This document shows, piece after piece, positions 45,491 to 57,563 of a stretch of DNA of 64,000 bases. Position 1 is the stretch's first letter; every line of letters begins with the position of its first letter. This DNA is from Sulfurovum sp. (lineage in GTDB: Bacteria > Campylobacterota > Campylobacteria > Campylobacterales > Sulfurovaceae): NCBI GenBank assembly GCA_021166685.1, contig JAJPEU010000015.1, forward strand, positions 1 through 64,000, given 5' to 3'. The translations under genes were made by a program, and so were the position numbers. Below the pieces are notes generated by a model. The model did not search any database. It was given only the letters and a program-made list of their open reading frames with translations, and was not told where the DNA came from.

Positions 45491-46326
45491 TATAAGCCTT
45501 TCAGCCTTTGCTTTGCTAACTCTGCAGTTTTTTTACCTGAATAATTTTCTATGATATTTTCATAAAAAGCTTTTGCCTGTGCTTTATCGCCAATATTTTC
45601 CAATGAGATGCCGGTATGCAGCAGCAACGTATCAATATATCCTGCCTGGTCATAAAGACCGGCACTTTTTTTATAATGAAAAATTGCATCTTCATACTGT
45701 TTTGTATAATAGGCAATCTCTCCTAGATAATAGTTGGATGCGGCACTCTTGTATCCCTTTTTGTCAGTAATAACAAATCTTTTTTTTGCTTCATCATAAC
45801 GAGAGTTACCAAATAGCCTGACTCCCTCACTGTACAAATTGCCTGCCGGCTGACTCTCTAAATTTTCCAATGGAGACGAGGGTCCTGCCGTTTGATTAGA
45901 CTGAAAAGAAGAAGGTTGATAATTTTGACCCTTTCCTAGTGCTCTTTGAAGTTCTTCTTTGCTGACATAAGTTGCATTAATCTTGTCAATCATGGCAGCA
46001 AGATCTTTGAGCACTCCTTCATTATTGGCAGAGGATCCCATTGCCATTTGACCGCTCGCACCGCCTTCTCTTAGCTCGTTTAGTGAAGCACTTAGACCCT
46101 CAATAATAGATATCAAGCCATCAATTCTTTCATTCTGTCTTGCTACTTCTTGCTTTAGTTCCGCAATAGCTTTTCTATTTTCAAATACAACTCTTTCACT
46201 TGACGTTAAGCTATCATCCATTCCATTGCCAGAATCTCCAAAACCATATACTGACGGTTCAGCTGTCAATACAGCCGAACCAAGTAACAACACCATAGCA
46301 AAACGCTTGAAAGTCACTTTTTTCAT
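45490..46326 (-). CDS. cpoB: Tol-Pal-associated protein CpoB (YbgF)
   Basis: This 278-residue periplasmic protein has a signal peptide, a coiled-coil part (about 40-90, AELKQEVARQNERIDGL) and C-terminal TPR repeats (NYYLGEIAYYTKQYEDAI). CpoB couples peptidoglycan synthesis with Tol-Pal during outer-membrane constriction. It follows pal by eight bases. Confidence 0.88.
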   Translation of the reverse strand: MKKVTFKRFAMVLLLGSAVLTAEPSVYGFGDSGNGMDDSLTSSERVVFENRKAIAELKQEVARQNERIDGLISIIEGLSASLNELREGGASGQMAMGSSANNEGVLKDLAAMIDKINATYVSKEELQRALGKGQNYQPSSFQSNQTAGPSSPLENLESQPAGNLYSEGVRLFGNSRYDEAKKRFVITDKKGYKSAASNYYLGEIAYYTKQYEDAIFHYKKSAGLYDQAGYIDTLLLHTGISLENIGDKAQAKAFYENIIENYSGKKTAELAKQRLKGL

Positions 46327-46333
46327 ATCTGTC

Positions 46334-46861
46334 CTAGTTTGCTAAACGAATATCAACTCTTCTGTTTCTTTCATAGCATTCATCTGTAGGCTCATTGCAC
46401 ACAGGGTTGCTTTCACCGAAACTAACAATAACCATTTTACTTGTGCTTACGCCTTGCGCTGCAATAGAGTCTCTCACTGCATTAGCTCTTTTTAGGCCCA
46501 GTGCATAATTGTACTCATCCGTACCAAATTCATCACAGTTACCTTCGATTTTAACTTGTGATCCGCTGGCATTATTTGCCACATTTGCATTGGTGCTTAT
46601 ACGCTCTTGCATTGAAGAAGAAATACCGTAGTCTCCAAATCCAAAATAAATACTTTGGAAACCGTCACTGCTGCTGTTGAAATTGCTTCCTGCGCCTGCT
46701 TCATTTCCATACTTGTTTTCGTCGATTGATACAGTATCATCTCCAAACTGCGTAGCATCTGATACATTGTTTTTTCCAGCCAAATCAGGAGCAGTTTGGC
46801 TACATCCTGTAAAAACCAGCATGGAAACTGTTGCTGTTGTCATTATAAATTTTTGAATCAT
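46334..46861 (-). CDS. pal: Peptidoglycan-associated lipoprotein Pal
   Basis: This 175-residue lipoprotein has a lipobox (LVFTGCSQ, Cys at about 19) and a C-terminal OmpA-like domain with VKIEGNCDEFGTDEYNYALGLKRANAV and the family end (NRRVDI). It anchors the outer membrane to peptidoglycan and binds TolB. It lies between tolB and cpoB. Confidence 0.93.
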   Translation of the reverse strand: MIQKFIMTTATVSMLVFTGCSQTAPDLAGKNNVSDATQFGDDTVSIDENKYGNEAGAGSNFNSSSDGFQSIYFGFGDYGISSSMQERISTNANVANNASGSQVKIEGNCDEFGTDEYNYALGLKRANAVRDSIAAQGVSTSKMVIVSFGESNPVCNEPTDECYERNRRVDIRLAN

Positions 46862-46885
46862 TTTTTATCCTTTTTTTTAAATTCA

Positions 46886-48139
46886 TTACCAATCAATTGA
46901 TTGCATTTTACTTCCGGAAATTGGGAAAAGTAAACTTTGATGGCTTTCAAGATTGATATAACCTACTGAAGAGCCACGGCCACTATGCTTAAGAAATAAA
47001 ATCACACTGCCATCCGTTGAAAATCTCGGAAACTGATTGGCTCCCGTGGTTGTTAATGGACGGGTACCGGATCCCAAAGAAGAAGTTAAATAAAGATTGA
47101 AAGTGTTTTTTCCAAAAGTATTTTGACTTTCTCTACTCGAATAAACGATTTGGTCGCCATGAGCATCACACGCATTGTTGTTGCGGCCATGGTAAACAAT
47201 TTGCGAAACAGCTGCACCGTGCAACGATTGTTTAAAAATATTTGCATATCCTAATCTATTGGAAACAAAGACAATATTACTTTCGTCGTCCACATATTTT
47301 CCGTTCACGTCAATGCCATTAAAATTTGTTATTTTTGATTTTGATTTTGACCCAACATTAAATTCAAAAATATCTGCTTGACCCTCAGGAGCCATGGTCA
47401 ACAAGAGCCTGCTGCCATCTCTGCTGACATCAGAACAAACCAGCATTCCCTCAGATGAAACGATTTTCTGTCTTTCTCCGCTATAAATATTGATTTTATA
47501 AAGAGTTGGAATTAAGCCGGCATATGAAGTATAATAAAAGCTCTTTTGCTCAGCATCTGCCCATTTTGGAAAAAGATTGAGCCCTCCCCTGATAATGACT
47601 TTCTGATAATTAAACGTATAATCAGCCAACAGTATTTCACTGCGCCCCGGAGTTGTATAGCGAGAAAAAACTACATAGCGATTTATCCAAGAGATATCCG
47701 GATAGCTCAATGCACTATTAATATCACTGATAGCTTTATGTCCTAAAAAGGGTAATTTTTCTACAGCAGGTATGGCGTAACTTTTTTTAAAGAGCTCTGA
47801 ACCGTCAGAAGCTTTCAAAAGGCGCACCATGAGCTTCACTCCATTCTCCGAAGAGAGTACATACTTCAATACATACTCTTTGCTTTTTAGTGCGGGAGAG
47901 ATAAAATTGGAAGCAAAGTCATCTTGGTTATGGATTGTATCTGCTAAAAAATGGCCTGATATTTTAAGATCTGAAAGCAAAAGATTGAAAAATTTTTCAT
48001 TGGGTACAGAAGAACCGTCAACCAACGCAATACGAGAACGCTGCTCCACGTCTTTTTGTACTTTCAGAGTAGCGTCAACCCCAAATAAAGTTGTCGCAAA
48101 CACATGCAACGCAAGCAATATAGTTAAAAAATATTTCAA
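46886..48139 (-). CDS. tolB: Tol-Pal translocation protein TolB
   Basis: This 417-residue periplasmic protein has a signal peptide, an N-terminal TolB domain and a C-terminal beta-propeller with WD40-like repeats (for example FPKWADAEQKSFYYTSY, SRDGSRLLLTMA, NQFPRFSTDGSVILFL). It binds Pal and TolA. The start is TTG 48139, about seven bases after AAGGA. Confidence 0.93.
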   Translation of the reverse strand: MKYFLTILLALHVFATTLFGVDATLKVQKDVEQRSRIALVDGSSVPNEKFFNLLLSDLKISGHFLADTIHNQDDFASNFISPALKSKEYVLKYVLSSENGVKLMVRLLKASDGSELFKKSYAIPAVEKLPFLGHKAISDINSALSYPDISWINRYVVFSRYTTPGRSEILLADYTFNYQKVIIRGGLNLFPKWADAEQKSFYYTSYAGLIPTLYKINIYSGERQKIVSSEGMLVCSDVSRDGSRLLLTMAPEGQADIFEFNVGSKSKSKITNFNGIDVNGKYVDDESNIVFVSNRLGYANIFKQSLHGAAVSQIVYHGRNNNACDAHGDQIVYSSRESQNTFGKNTFNLYLTSSLGSGTRPLTTTGANQFPRFSTDGSVILFLKHSGRGSSVGYINLESHQSLLFPISGSKMQSIDW

Positions 48140-48217
48140 GCAAAATCCTTCTCATTTTCTATTGTATTGCGTATTGTATCAGTCATGTGTTGAAATATTC
48201 ATTAATTCAAATTTACT

Positions 48218-49069
48218 TTATTCGTTTGCTTCAAATTCAACATCTAACTCATAAGGCCGGCCGCCCTGATGGGAGCCAAAACCTATCTTTTGTAATTGCG
48301 TCAGATAAGCTTCCAGCCCTTCGTTAAAGCCGGGAACCGAAGACCCCGTTATTATTCTAAATTGAAATGAACCATCCACTTGCACCTTGAACCAAACTTT
48401 AGCTTTCTCTCCGGCAAACTCACTTTGAGCAGGCCATCCTTGAAGTATTTTTTCAACTTTTGCAAAATAAGCATTTTCTACTCCGCTGTCGCTGTTTTTT
48501 TGTATTTTTAACGAATTGGACACAAGATCGCTTGCGCTTGGCTTATCTGAAACCTTAATCACATTGTTAACAGGCTTGCTTTCGGCCGGTGTTTGGCTTG
48601 GCTTAACAATATTTTTCTTTTCGGGCGTATTGACTTTTGCAAACAGATCACTTGTCTTAACAGCTTTTGGCGGCTGCTTTTTTTCTTCTGGCTTTTGTAC
48701 CGGTTTTTTAACTGCCTTTGGAATAACTTTTTCCTTAGGGAGAGGCTTTTCAGCTGGTACAGGTTTTGGTGTTGGTTTTGGTGTTGGTTTTGGTGTGGGC
48801 TCAGAAACCGGTTTGGACTTTGGCTTTTTAATAGGTTTGGGTTGCGGCTTGGGTACTGCTTTTGAGTGAGGAGCGGCTTTAGGTTCAGATTTTGTTTTTT
48901 GTATGGGAGAACTGATTGAAACTTGAATTCGATGTTCATTTTTTTCAACAAAGTGTATGCTTTTTTTAGAATTATGAACATTAAAATAAAACAACAATAC
49001 TCCAATAAGAGCAAAATAGATACCAAATGCCAGAGCACCTGAGACAAGTTTTGAATATTTTTCCATCAT
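48218..49069 (-). CDS. tolA: TolA/TonB-like energy-transducing protein
   Basis: This 283-residue protein has one N-terminal membrane helix (about 11-30), a long Pro-Lys-rich spacer with PKPTPKPT repeats (about 65-130) and a folded C-terminal domain (about 205-283, WFKVQVDGSFQFRIITGSS). It should link inner-membrane TolQ/TolR to TolB and Pal. The position in the tol operon favours TolA over TonB. Its ATG overlaps tolR by four bases. Confidence 0.85.
   Translation of the reverse strand: MMEKYSKLVSGALAFGIYFALIGVLLFYFNVHNSKKSIHFVEKNEHRIQVSISSPIQKTKSEPKAAPHSKAVPKPQPKPIKKPKSKPVSEPTPKPTPKPTPKPVPAEKPLPKEKVIPKAVKKPVQKPEEKKQPPKAVKTSDLFAKVNTPEKKNIVKPSQTPAESKPVNNVIKVSDKPSASDLVSNSLKIQKNSDSGVENAYFAKVEKILQGWPAQSEFAGEKAKVWFKVQVDGSFQFRIITGSSVPGFNEGLEAYLTQLQKIGFGSHQGGRPYELDVEFEANE
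48762..48797 (-). repeat. Three tandem 12-base repeats inside tolA
   Basis: GGTTTTGGTGTT is repeated three times (plus-strand orientation, last copy with one change), encoding PKPT units in the tolA spacer. Such repeats change length easily by slippage in steps of four codons, so spacer length may vary among strains. Confidence 0.75.
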
Positions 49070-49452
49070 TGGGTAATAAGAGATGCCTTTTCAAAACCGG
49101 CAGCTTTAACACTTTTAAGAATATACATAACGCTTTTATACTGCAGCTCTTCATCTGCTTGTATATACACTTCGCTGTTTTTATCATATTTCACCGAAGC
49201 ATTCACAAAATCGTCAGCGAAAGTCTCTAGGGTATAAACATCATTCTTGAGATAAATTTTTTCATTTTTATCCATGCGTATCGTCAAAGGTTCAACTTTT
49301 TTTACCTGGACCGACTTTGAACCTTGCGGCAGGGTAATTTGTTCTTGAAATGTGACCGTTGGTGCCGTAACCATAAGAATAGCCATAAGCACCAACATCA
49401 CATCCACTAATGGCGTGATGTTTAAATCCGGATTATCATCCCAGGTAAACAT
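49066..49452 (-). CDS. tolR: Biopolymer transport protein TolR (ExbD family)
   Basis: This 128-residue protein has a short inside segment, one membrane helix with the key Asp in TPLVDVMLVLMAILMV (near 16) and a periplasmic domain. It forms the proton-driven motor with TolQ. It starts two bases after tolQ ends. Its order next to tolQ and tolA supports TolR over ExbD. Confidence 0.9.
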   Translation of the reverse strand: MFTWDDNPDLNITPLVDVMLVLMAILMVTAPTVTFQEQITLPQGSKSVQVKKVEPLTIRMDKNEKIYLKNDVYTLETFADDFVNASVKYDKNSEVYIQADEELQYKSVMYILKSVKAAGFEKASLITQ

Positions 49453-49454
49453 GC

Positions 49455-50030
49455 TTATGCCTCATTTATTTGAGAGAGTATAACTTCTGATTGAGAACTC
49501 AACAATGAACTCAATTCATAAGCCTTGCGTTTCAAAATCAAATGAAAAGTATAAGCAAAAGTAGCAACTGCTATACCTGCTGCTGTAGCAATCAATGCTT
49601 CAGATATAGCAGGAGCAACCACACTTAAAGAAGCGCTTGACTGTCCTCCAAGTTTCGTAAACGTTTCAAGTATACCTATCACTGTACCAAAAAGACCGAT
49701 AAACGGAGAAGTGGAAGCAATAATAGACAGCCACGTCAACCCTTTGGTAGAGACACGAATTGCATCTGATGACGCAGCTTCAAGTATAGCTTTGTTTGGC
49801 ATATTGACACGTGCGAGATAGGTATAAAGAAGCGACGTATGTTGCACATTTTTCGATTGCCCCGTATAGAGCGCTTTAAGTGATTTTCCTTCTGAAACAA
49901 TACGTGTATTCAAAATATACAATCGATCAAAAAATATCCAAAATATTGTAACAAAATAGCCCGACAATAAGAGCAGCACAAAAATAGTAATTGCGCTACT
50001 GTTTGTAAAATAATCAAGAAAAGAGTTCAA
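49455..50030 (-). CDS. tolQ: Biopolymer transport protein TolQ (ExbB family)
   Basis: This 191-residue protein has three membrane helices, at about 15-35, 100-125 and 140-165 (SPFIGLFGTVIGILETF; IAATAAGIAVATFAY region). It forms the pentameric stator of the Tol motor with TolR. The start is TTG 50030, just after atpC, with AGGAAAG about ten bases ahead. This places the tol operon directly behind the ATP-synthase genes. Confidence 0.9.
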   Translation of the reverse strand: MNSFLDYFTNSSAITIFVLLLLSGYFVTIFWIFFDRLYILNTRIVSEGKSLKALYTGQSKNVQHTSLLYTYLARVNMPNKAILEAASSDAIRVSTKGLTWLSIIASTSPFIGLFGTVIGILETFTKLGGQSSASLSVVAPAISEALIATAAGIAVATFAYTFHLILKRKAYELSSLLSSQSEVILSQINEA

Positions 50031-50031
50031 G

Positions 50032-50418
50032 TTAAAAAGACTTTCCTATACGTTCTATTCTGCTCACCGCAGATGCGATAGCAGTATTTGAGGCTTCTGT
50101 GCTTTTCAATAAGGCTTTTGCCTGTTCAAGCGCCAAAGCAAGATCACTACCCTCGCCAGAGATTGCAACTGCACCATCAACAATACAAGTCGTTTTTTCT
50201 TCATCAACTTTAACATACCCAGAATTAATAGCCACGGCCACTTCTGAATTGTCTGCCTGGTCAATCACAATCACACCTGTATCAAGCAACGACACCAAGG
50301 TAGCGTGCTCTGGCAATACACCAAATTCACCTTCGCTACCCGGCAACGTTACCTGTTTTACTTCAGCGTCAAAAATTACACCATCCGGTGTAACTATTTC
50401 TAGCTTCAAAAGTTTCAT
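50032..50418 (-). CDS. atpC: ATP synthase F1 epsilon subunit
   Basis: This 128-residue protein has the epsilon beta-sandwich (LEIVTPDGVIFDAEVKQVTLPGSEGEFGVLPEH) and a C-terminal helical pair. It regulates the F1 motor. It is the last atp gene of the operon. Confidence 0.95.
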   Translation of the reverse strand: MKLLKLEIVTPDGVIFDAEVKQVTLPGSEGEFGVLPEHATLVSLLDTGVIVIDQADNSEVAVAINSGYVKVDEEKTTCIVDGAVAISGEGSDLALALEQAKALLKSTEASNTAIASAVSRIERIGKSF

Positions 50419-50433
50419 AGTTATCCTTTAAGA

Positions 50434-52739
<2,306 letters not shown>

Positions 52740-52752
52740 TTTTTAGCCCTTC

Positions 52753-54267
52753 TTATCCAGCAAATGATGCTTTGAAGTCTTCGATAGCTTTACGTAATTC
52801 TGCATCTGTATCGTCGTCAATTTTTTGTGAGCTTCTAATGCTATCCAGTATGTTGGCGTATTTTGATTCCATAAACGGCATAAGTTCTGCTTCGAATTTT
52901 GTTACAGACCCTACAGGAATATCATCTAAGAACCCTTTTGAACCTGCAAATATAATTACAACTTGCTTTTCAATAGCAATTGGGGAATATGGCCCTTGCT
53001 TAAGAACTTCCACCATTCTTTGCCCTCTTTCGAGCTGCTTTCTTGTGTGCTCATCAAGATCAGATGCAAACTGCGCAAATGCCTGAAGCTCTCTAAATGA
53101 GGCAAGATCAAGTCTAAGTGTGCCTGAAACTTGTTTTGTTGCTTTAATTTGAGCAGCACCGCCCACACGTGAAACAGAAAGGCCTACGTTGATCGCCGGT
53201 CTTATACCGGAGTTAAACAAATCGGTCTCAAGGAAAATTTGGCCATCGGTAATTGAAATAACGTTGGTTGGGATATATGCCGCAACGTCCCCCGCTTGTG
53301 TTTCAATGATAGGGAACGCGGTAATAGATCCTGCACCAAGATTATCGTTGAGTTTTGCTGCTCTTTCCAGCAATCTTGAGTGAAGGTAAAAAACATCACC
53401 AGGATAAGCTTCACGGCCCGGAGGTCTTCTAAGAATTAATGACATTTCTCTGTATGCCACGGCATGTTTCGACAAGTCATCATAGAAAATTACTGCATGT
53501 CTTCCGTTGTCCCTGAAGTATTCGGCCATTGTTACGCCTGCATACGGAGCAAGAAATTGAAGTGCTGAAGAATCCGCTGCACCCGCATTCACTACGATAG
53601 TGTAATCCATTGCGCCGTGCTCTTCAAGCTTTTTAACCGTTGCTGCAACCGTAGATTGTTTTTGACCGATTGCTACATAAATACATACAACATCTTGACC
53701 TTTTTGATTGATAATGGTATCAATTGCCAATGTCGTTTTTCCTGTTTGTCTGTCGCCGATAATAAGTTCTCTCTGCCCTCTGCCTACCGGTACAAGCGCA
53801 TCAATTGCTTTAATTCCGGTTTGCAGCGGCTCATGAACTGATTTTCTTGCCATAATACCAGGCGCTTTCTCTTCTACAAATCTATGCTCGGCTGCTTCAA
53901 TTGCACCTTTTCCGTCTAGCGCTTCACCGAGTGGATTCACCACTCTTCCCATCAATGCATCGCCTACCGGGGTCTTAAGAAGTTCGCCAACTCTCTTGAC
54001 GCTCATACCTTCTTTAATTCCTTCGCTTGAACCAAGCACAACAACTCCGACATTCGCTTCTTCGAGGTTCAATACTAATCCTCTCGCCCCGTTTTCAAAC
54101 TCTACAACCTCACTCGCCATAACATTATTAAGACCGTATACGGTTGAAATGCCATCAGCAATACCTACTACTTTTCCTATTTCATTGATGTCAACATCAA
54201 TCTCAAAGTTTTCAATTCTTTCTTTGATGATTGAACTTATTTCATCTGCTTGCAATTTAACTGCCAC
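52753..54267 (-). CDS. atpA: ATP synthase F1 alpha subunit
   Basis: This 504-residue subunit has the P-loop GDRQTGKT (near 170) and the family end ([16 protein letters not shown]). The start is GTG 54267 ([12 protein letters not shown]), with AAAGGAG five bases ahead, which also fits the family length. The longer frame from 54315 would add 16 unlikely residues and run into atpH spacing. Confidence 0.96.
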   Translation of the reverse strand: MAVKLQADEISSIIKERIENFEIDVDINEIGKVVGIADGISTVYGLNNVMASEVVEFENGARGLVLNLEEANVGVVVLGSSEGIKEGMSVKRVGELLKTPVGDALMGRVVNPLGEALDGKGAIEAAEHRFVEEKAPGIMARKSVHEPLQTGIKAIDALVPVGRGQRELIIGDRQTGKTTLAIDTIINQKGQDVVCIYVAIGQKQSTVAATVKKLEEHGAMDYTIVVNAGAADSSALQFLAPYAGVTMAEYFRDNGRHAVIFYDDLSKHAVAYREMSLILRRPPGREAYPGDVFYLHSRLLERAAKLNDNLGAGSITAFPIIETQAGDVAAYIPTNVISITDGQIFLETDLFNSGIRPAINVGLSVSRVGGAAQIKATKQVSGTLRLDLASFRELQAFAQFASDLDEHTRKQLERGQRMVEVLKQGPYSPIAIEKQVVIIFAGSKGFLDDIPVGSVTKFEAELMPFMESKYANILDSIRSSQKIDDDTDAELRKAIEDFKASFAG

Positions 54268-54289
54268 TGATACTCCTTTCTTTAGATTA

Positions 54290-54817
54290 CTATAGTGATT
54301 TCTTAATGAAATCAATTAATTGTTCTTTCACTCTCTGCTTAGAGAAGTTAACCTCAATACCTAAATCATCAACTGAAACACGCATACCGTCAAGTTCACT
54401 TTTTTCCTGTGTCAACTTGATGCTTGATCCTGTGTATTTTTTAAGTGTTTCTTCAAGATTACTCAGGGCTTCCACACCAAGCGATTCTCTGCTTCTCAAA
54501 ATACCTTGGTATACATTTGACGTTTTTTGTGCGTCGGCGTTCAATACTTTTGTAATTGCCGGTATCAAATCCAATCTTTTGTTTTCACCTAAAATTTTAA
54601 TAAAATTAATAAGCATAGTATCATTTGTCTCACTTAATACACCTATCAACATTTGGGTTTTCTGCTGACTTGAAACAATCGGAGAAGCCAAAACTTTTTG
54701 AATCTCACTATCACCTATCGCTTTGCTTAATAGATTTAAAAGTTCCAAACTCCCTGTTAAATCTTTTTTGGCCGAACTTAACGCTTTGGCATATCTTTTA
54801 GCAATCAACTCTTCCAT
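54290..54817 (-). CDS. atpH: ATP synthase F1 delta subunit
   Basis: This 175-residue protein has the delta N-terminal helical domain ([12 protein letters not shown]) and a C-terminal stator-binding part ([17 protein letters not shown]). It ties F1 to the b/b' stalk. It begins where atpF ends. Confidence 0.93.
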   Translation of the reverse strand: MEELIAKRYAKALSSAKKDLTGSLELLNLLSKAIGDSEIQKVLASPIVSSQQKTQMLIGVLSETNDTMLINFIKILGENKRLDLIPAITKVLNADAQKTSNVYQGILRSRESLGVEALSNLEETLKKYTGSSIKLTQEKSELDGMRVSVDDLGIEVNFSKQRVKEQLIDFIKKSL

Positions 54818-55368
54818 TATGCCACCTTCTTGCTGATGATTTCTACTACTTTGCTTTCATTGATCATAATATCATCATTGCTGATATTATGGCTCAAAAC
54901 TTCATCAATCACTTCTCTGGCAGATTTTCGTTCTTCCAAGGTCATTTTTTCCTCAAGCTGTTTTTCCATAAGGGACAACTCGTTTTCATTTATCTGACTG
55001 ATTTTTTCAGCTAAAAGTTTTGCTTCTTTTTTTGCATCAGCAATAATCTGATCAGCTTTTTTTTGACTCTCTTCTAAGCGAACTTGGGCTTCTCTTTCTT
55101 CATGTTTTGCTGATTGAAGCTTCTCTTCTATCTCTTGGAGCTGCGCTGCAATACCTTCTTTTCTTTCTTTAAAAAAGTTTTTGATCGGATTGGCAGCCAA
55201 ATAATAAAGCAATGATGCAAATATAATAAAGTTTACCACCCTCGGGATAAAGTCATTTTCTCTGCCTGTTTGTGCAAAATAACGCCCTTCTTCTGCATGT
55301 CCGCCACTTGCAAGAACAAGTGCAGGAATGAGCAAAAGAACCAATGCTGTCCATTTTTTCATATTCAT
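54817..55368 (-). CDS. atpF: ATP synthase Fo b subunit
   Basis: This 183-residue stator protein begins with a signal-like hydrophobic segment, then a second helix (about 45-65) and a long charged coiled coil (about 80-160). Campylobacterota b subunits commonly carry this extra N-terminal part. ATG 55368 is chosen because AGGAG is six bases ahead. It partners the shorter b' gene just upstream. Confidence 0.9.
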   Translation of the reverse strand: MNMKKWTALVLLLIPALVLASGGHAEEGRYFAQTGRENDFIPRVVNFIIFASLLYYLAANPIKNFFKERKEGIAAQLQEIEEKLQSAKHEEREAQVRLEESQKKADQIIADAKKEAKLLAEKISQINENELSLMEKQLEEKMTLEERKSAREVIDEVLSHNISNDDIMINESKVVEIISKKVA

Positions 55369-55377
55369 CTCCCTCTC

Positions 55378-55800
55378 CTATAGTTTGCTAAACTTAGCTT
55401 TTAAGCTCTCTTTGAATAGAGGCATTTGAGAAAGAAGTTCATTTTTTAGGTTCTCTTTGTCTGAAGTCAGCTTTTCTAAGAAACCTTGATACTCCTTGTT
55501 GAGTTCATTTTGTTTCATTTCAACTTTACTTGCAGCCAACAATTTTTGCTCATCGATTGCTTTTTGTCGTATTGCGGCAGCTTCATTCTTAGCATTGCTA
55601 ATATTTTCATCTGCTTTGGCATTAAGTTCATCACTATTGCCACTAAAACTTTTTGCTGCTTCTAAATTTTTTGCTATCGAGTTGTTTCTGTCATCCATAA
55701 ATTTTATTAATGGCTGAAATAGCATTGAATTTAAAAGAACAAGAAGAATTAGAAATAACACTAAGACGAACAACATCAATGGTAAGTGTATGTCAAGCAT
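55378..55800 (-). CDS. atpF': ATP synthase Fo b' subunit
   Basis: This 140-residue protein has one N-terminal membrane helix (about 7-28, LFVLVLFLILLVLLNSMLF) and a charged coiled coil. The presence of two different b-type subunits in tandem is typical of Campylobacterota. It is the first gene of the operon here. The a and c subunit genes must lie elsewhere. Confidence 0.9.
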   Translation of the reverse strand: MLDIHLPLMLFVLVLFLILLVLLNSMLFQPLIKFMDDRNNSIAKNLEAAKSFSGNSDELNAKADENISNAKNEAAAIRQKAIDEQKLLAASKVEMKQNELNKEYQGFLEKLTSDKENLKNELLSQMPLFKESLKAKFSKL

Positions 55801-55834
55801 TAATACTCCTCATGTAATTTCGCATTATTTTACC

Positions 55835-55840
55835 ATTATA
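55835..55840 (-). promoter_or_regulatory. -10 box of the atp-tol operon
   Basis: The minus strand reads CATATCTATAATGG with TATAAT at 55840-55835, about 35 bases before the b' ATG. It gives the atp genes a promoter separate from parAB. Confidence 0.55.
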
Positions 55841-55908
55841 GATATGAGGTTTTGATTAAAATATTACGTTTTATAGAAAATATTGAGGAGTATTGGTTGT
55901 AATTATCT

Positions 55909-56775
55909 TTATCTATAAAACAAAGATAAAAATGCTTTTACTTCATCTTCGTTTTTAAAATTTATTTCGATACTTTTTGCTTTAATTTTATGGGAAAAAG
56001 GAAGAGCGCTGCTCAATTGTATCCGATAAGGTTCCATTAAAAAATCTTCTTTTTTCTCAGCAGCAGGCAACGCTTTTTTTTCTCTATAATTTTTAATCAT
56101 TTTTTCCGTATCACGTACACTTAATTTTTGTCCTAAAATACTTTGAATCAAAATTTTTTGCTTTTCCTCATCCAACCCTATCAGTACTTTGGCATGTCCT
56201 TGGGAAATTTTTCCACTGATAAGTTCTTTTTGCGCGTAGCTACTAAGAGTTAAAAGGCGCATTGTATTGGTAATTTGGGAGCGACTTTTATGAACAATAT
56301 CAGAAAGCTCCTCATGTGTAATTTTATGAACTTCTATTAATTCAGCATAAGAATTTGCCAGCTCAATTGCATTGAGATCTTCTCTTTGAATATTTTCAAT
56401 CAATGCAAGTTCCCGAAGCCTTATCTCTCCGATATCAACCTGCGCAATAATTGCCTTAATCTGCTGAAGTTTTGCAAGCTTATGCGCACGAAGGCGACGC
56501 TCTCCGGCGATAAGAAGGTATCCATCCTCTTTTTCGATCACAACAATGGGCTGCAATAGTCCATGCTCTTTGATGGATTCACTTAGCTCTTGCAAAGCTT
56601 TTTCGTCAAAATGTTTACGAGGCTGAAATGGATTGGGAGCAATGCTGTTTACATCCAGCTCTTCCACTCTTGCTCCTTGGGCCTCAAGTTCAAAACTGTC
56701 AATATTGCTTAAATCTTTTTCGTATGCTTCTTCAACTTCGCTAAGGATTTCTCCCAGTCCTCTTCCTAGCGCCAT
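55909..56775 (-). CDS. parB: Chromosome-partitioning protein ParB
   Basis: This 288-residue protein has the ParB CTPase/N-terminal domain (IAPNPFQPRKHFDEKALQELS, GERRLRAHKLA, IENIQREDLNAIE) and an HTH domain (SDIVHKSRSQITNTMRLLTL). It binds parS and spreads for chromosome segregation. No parS-like TGTTNCACGTGAAACA was found by eye in this window. It follows parA by two bases. Confidence 0.94.
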   Translation of the reverse strand: MALGRGLGEILSEVEEAYEKDLSNIDSFELEAQGARVEELDVNSIAPNPFQPRKHFDEKALQELSESIKEHGLLQPIVVIEKEDGYLLIAGERRLRAHKLAKLQQIKAIIAQVDIGEIRLRELALIENIQREDLNAIELANSYAELIEVHKITHEELSDIVHKSRSQITNTMRLLTLSSYAQKELISGKISQGHAKVLIGLDEEKQKILIQSILGQKLSVRDTEKMIKNYREKKALPAAEKKEDFLMEPYRIQLSSALPFSHKIKAKSIEINFKNEDEVKAFLSLFYR

Positions 56776-56777
56776 AT

Positions 56778-57563
56778 TTAATTTCCTATAATTACTGTTG
56801 CTAAATCACGATAAGCAACAGATCCCTTGGACATCGAAGCATATTCTGTCACCGGTTTTCCAAAACTGGGACTTTCGGCTATTTTTACATTACGAGGAAC
56901 CACGATACACTCTTTTGCTTTCTTAAGATGGAAAAGCTTATCCTTGAAATGATGGCTTAAATCCGCCAATACCTGCTTGGAAAGGTTATTTTGTGAAGAG
57001 TACATTGTCGGCAAAAAACCTTTAATTTTCAGTTTTGGATTAATGGTTTTTCTTAAAAGACTCACGGTGTTAAGCAGTTGAGCCAAACCTTCGAGTGCAA
57101 AAAATTCGCATTGGATAGGGATAATAACAGAATCTGATGCGCTCAATGCATTAATTGTAATAGGGCCAAGCGCTGGAGGAGAATCTATAATGACATAATC
57201 ATATCTCAAAGAAATCTCATTGATCTTTTCTTTAAGTATCAATTCTCTATTTTTTCTCTTGGGATTATAAAACTCTTTTTCTATACCTACCAGACCTATA
57301 TTTGACGGTACAAGATGCAAACCTTTAACTTTTGTTTTAAGTGTCACTTCGGATATGCTTTTGTTTCCTATCAATACATGATAAATATTAAATTCATAGT
57401 CTGCTCTGCTAAACCCAAGACTTGTTGTGGCATTAGACTGCGGATCTATATCCAAGAGAAGTACTTTTTTTCCATTTTCAGCCAAAGAGGCTGCCAAATT
57501 TACTGCCGTTGTTGTTTTTCCTACGCCACCCTTTTGGTTGGCAATGCTTATTACTTCGCTCAT
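56778..57563 (-). CDS. parA: Chromosome-partitioning ATPase ParA (Soj)
   Basis: This 261-residue deviant-Walker ATPase has NQKGGVGKTTTAVNLAASLA at the N-terminus, LLDIDPQSNAT and VIIDSPPALG. It segregates the chromosome with ParB. Its ATG overlaps the birA stop by four bases. Confidence 0.95.
   Translation of the reverse strand: MSEVISIANQKGGVGKTTTAVNLAASLAENGKKVLLLDIDPQSNATTSLGFSRADYEFNIYHVLIGNKSISEVTLKTKVKGLHLVPSNIGLVGIEKEFYNPKRKNRELILKEKINEISLRYDYVIIDSPPALGPITINALSASDSVIIPIQCEFFALEGLAQLLNTVSLLRKTINPKLKIKGFLPTMYSSQNNLSKQVLADLSHHFKDKLFHLKKAKECIVVPRNVKIAESPSFGKPVTEYASMSKGSVAYRDLATVIIGN

Noticed and set aside
48559-49047. Long reading frame overlapping tolA in another phase
   Set aside because: It is low-complexity, arises from the Pro/Lys-rich repeats, and lies wholly under tolA, which has clear domains.
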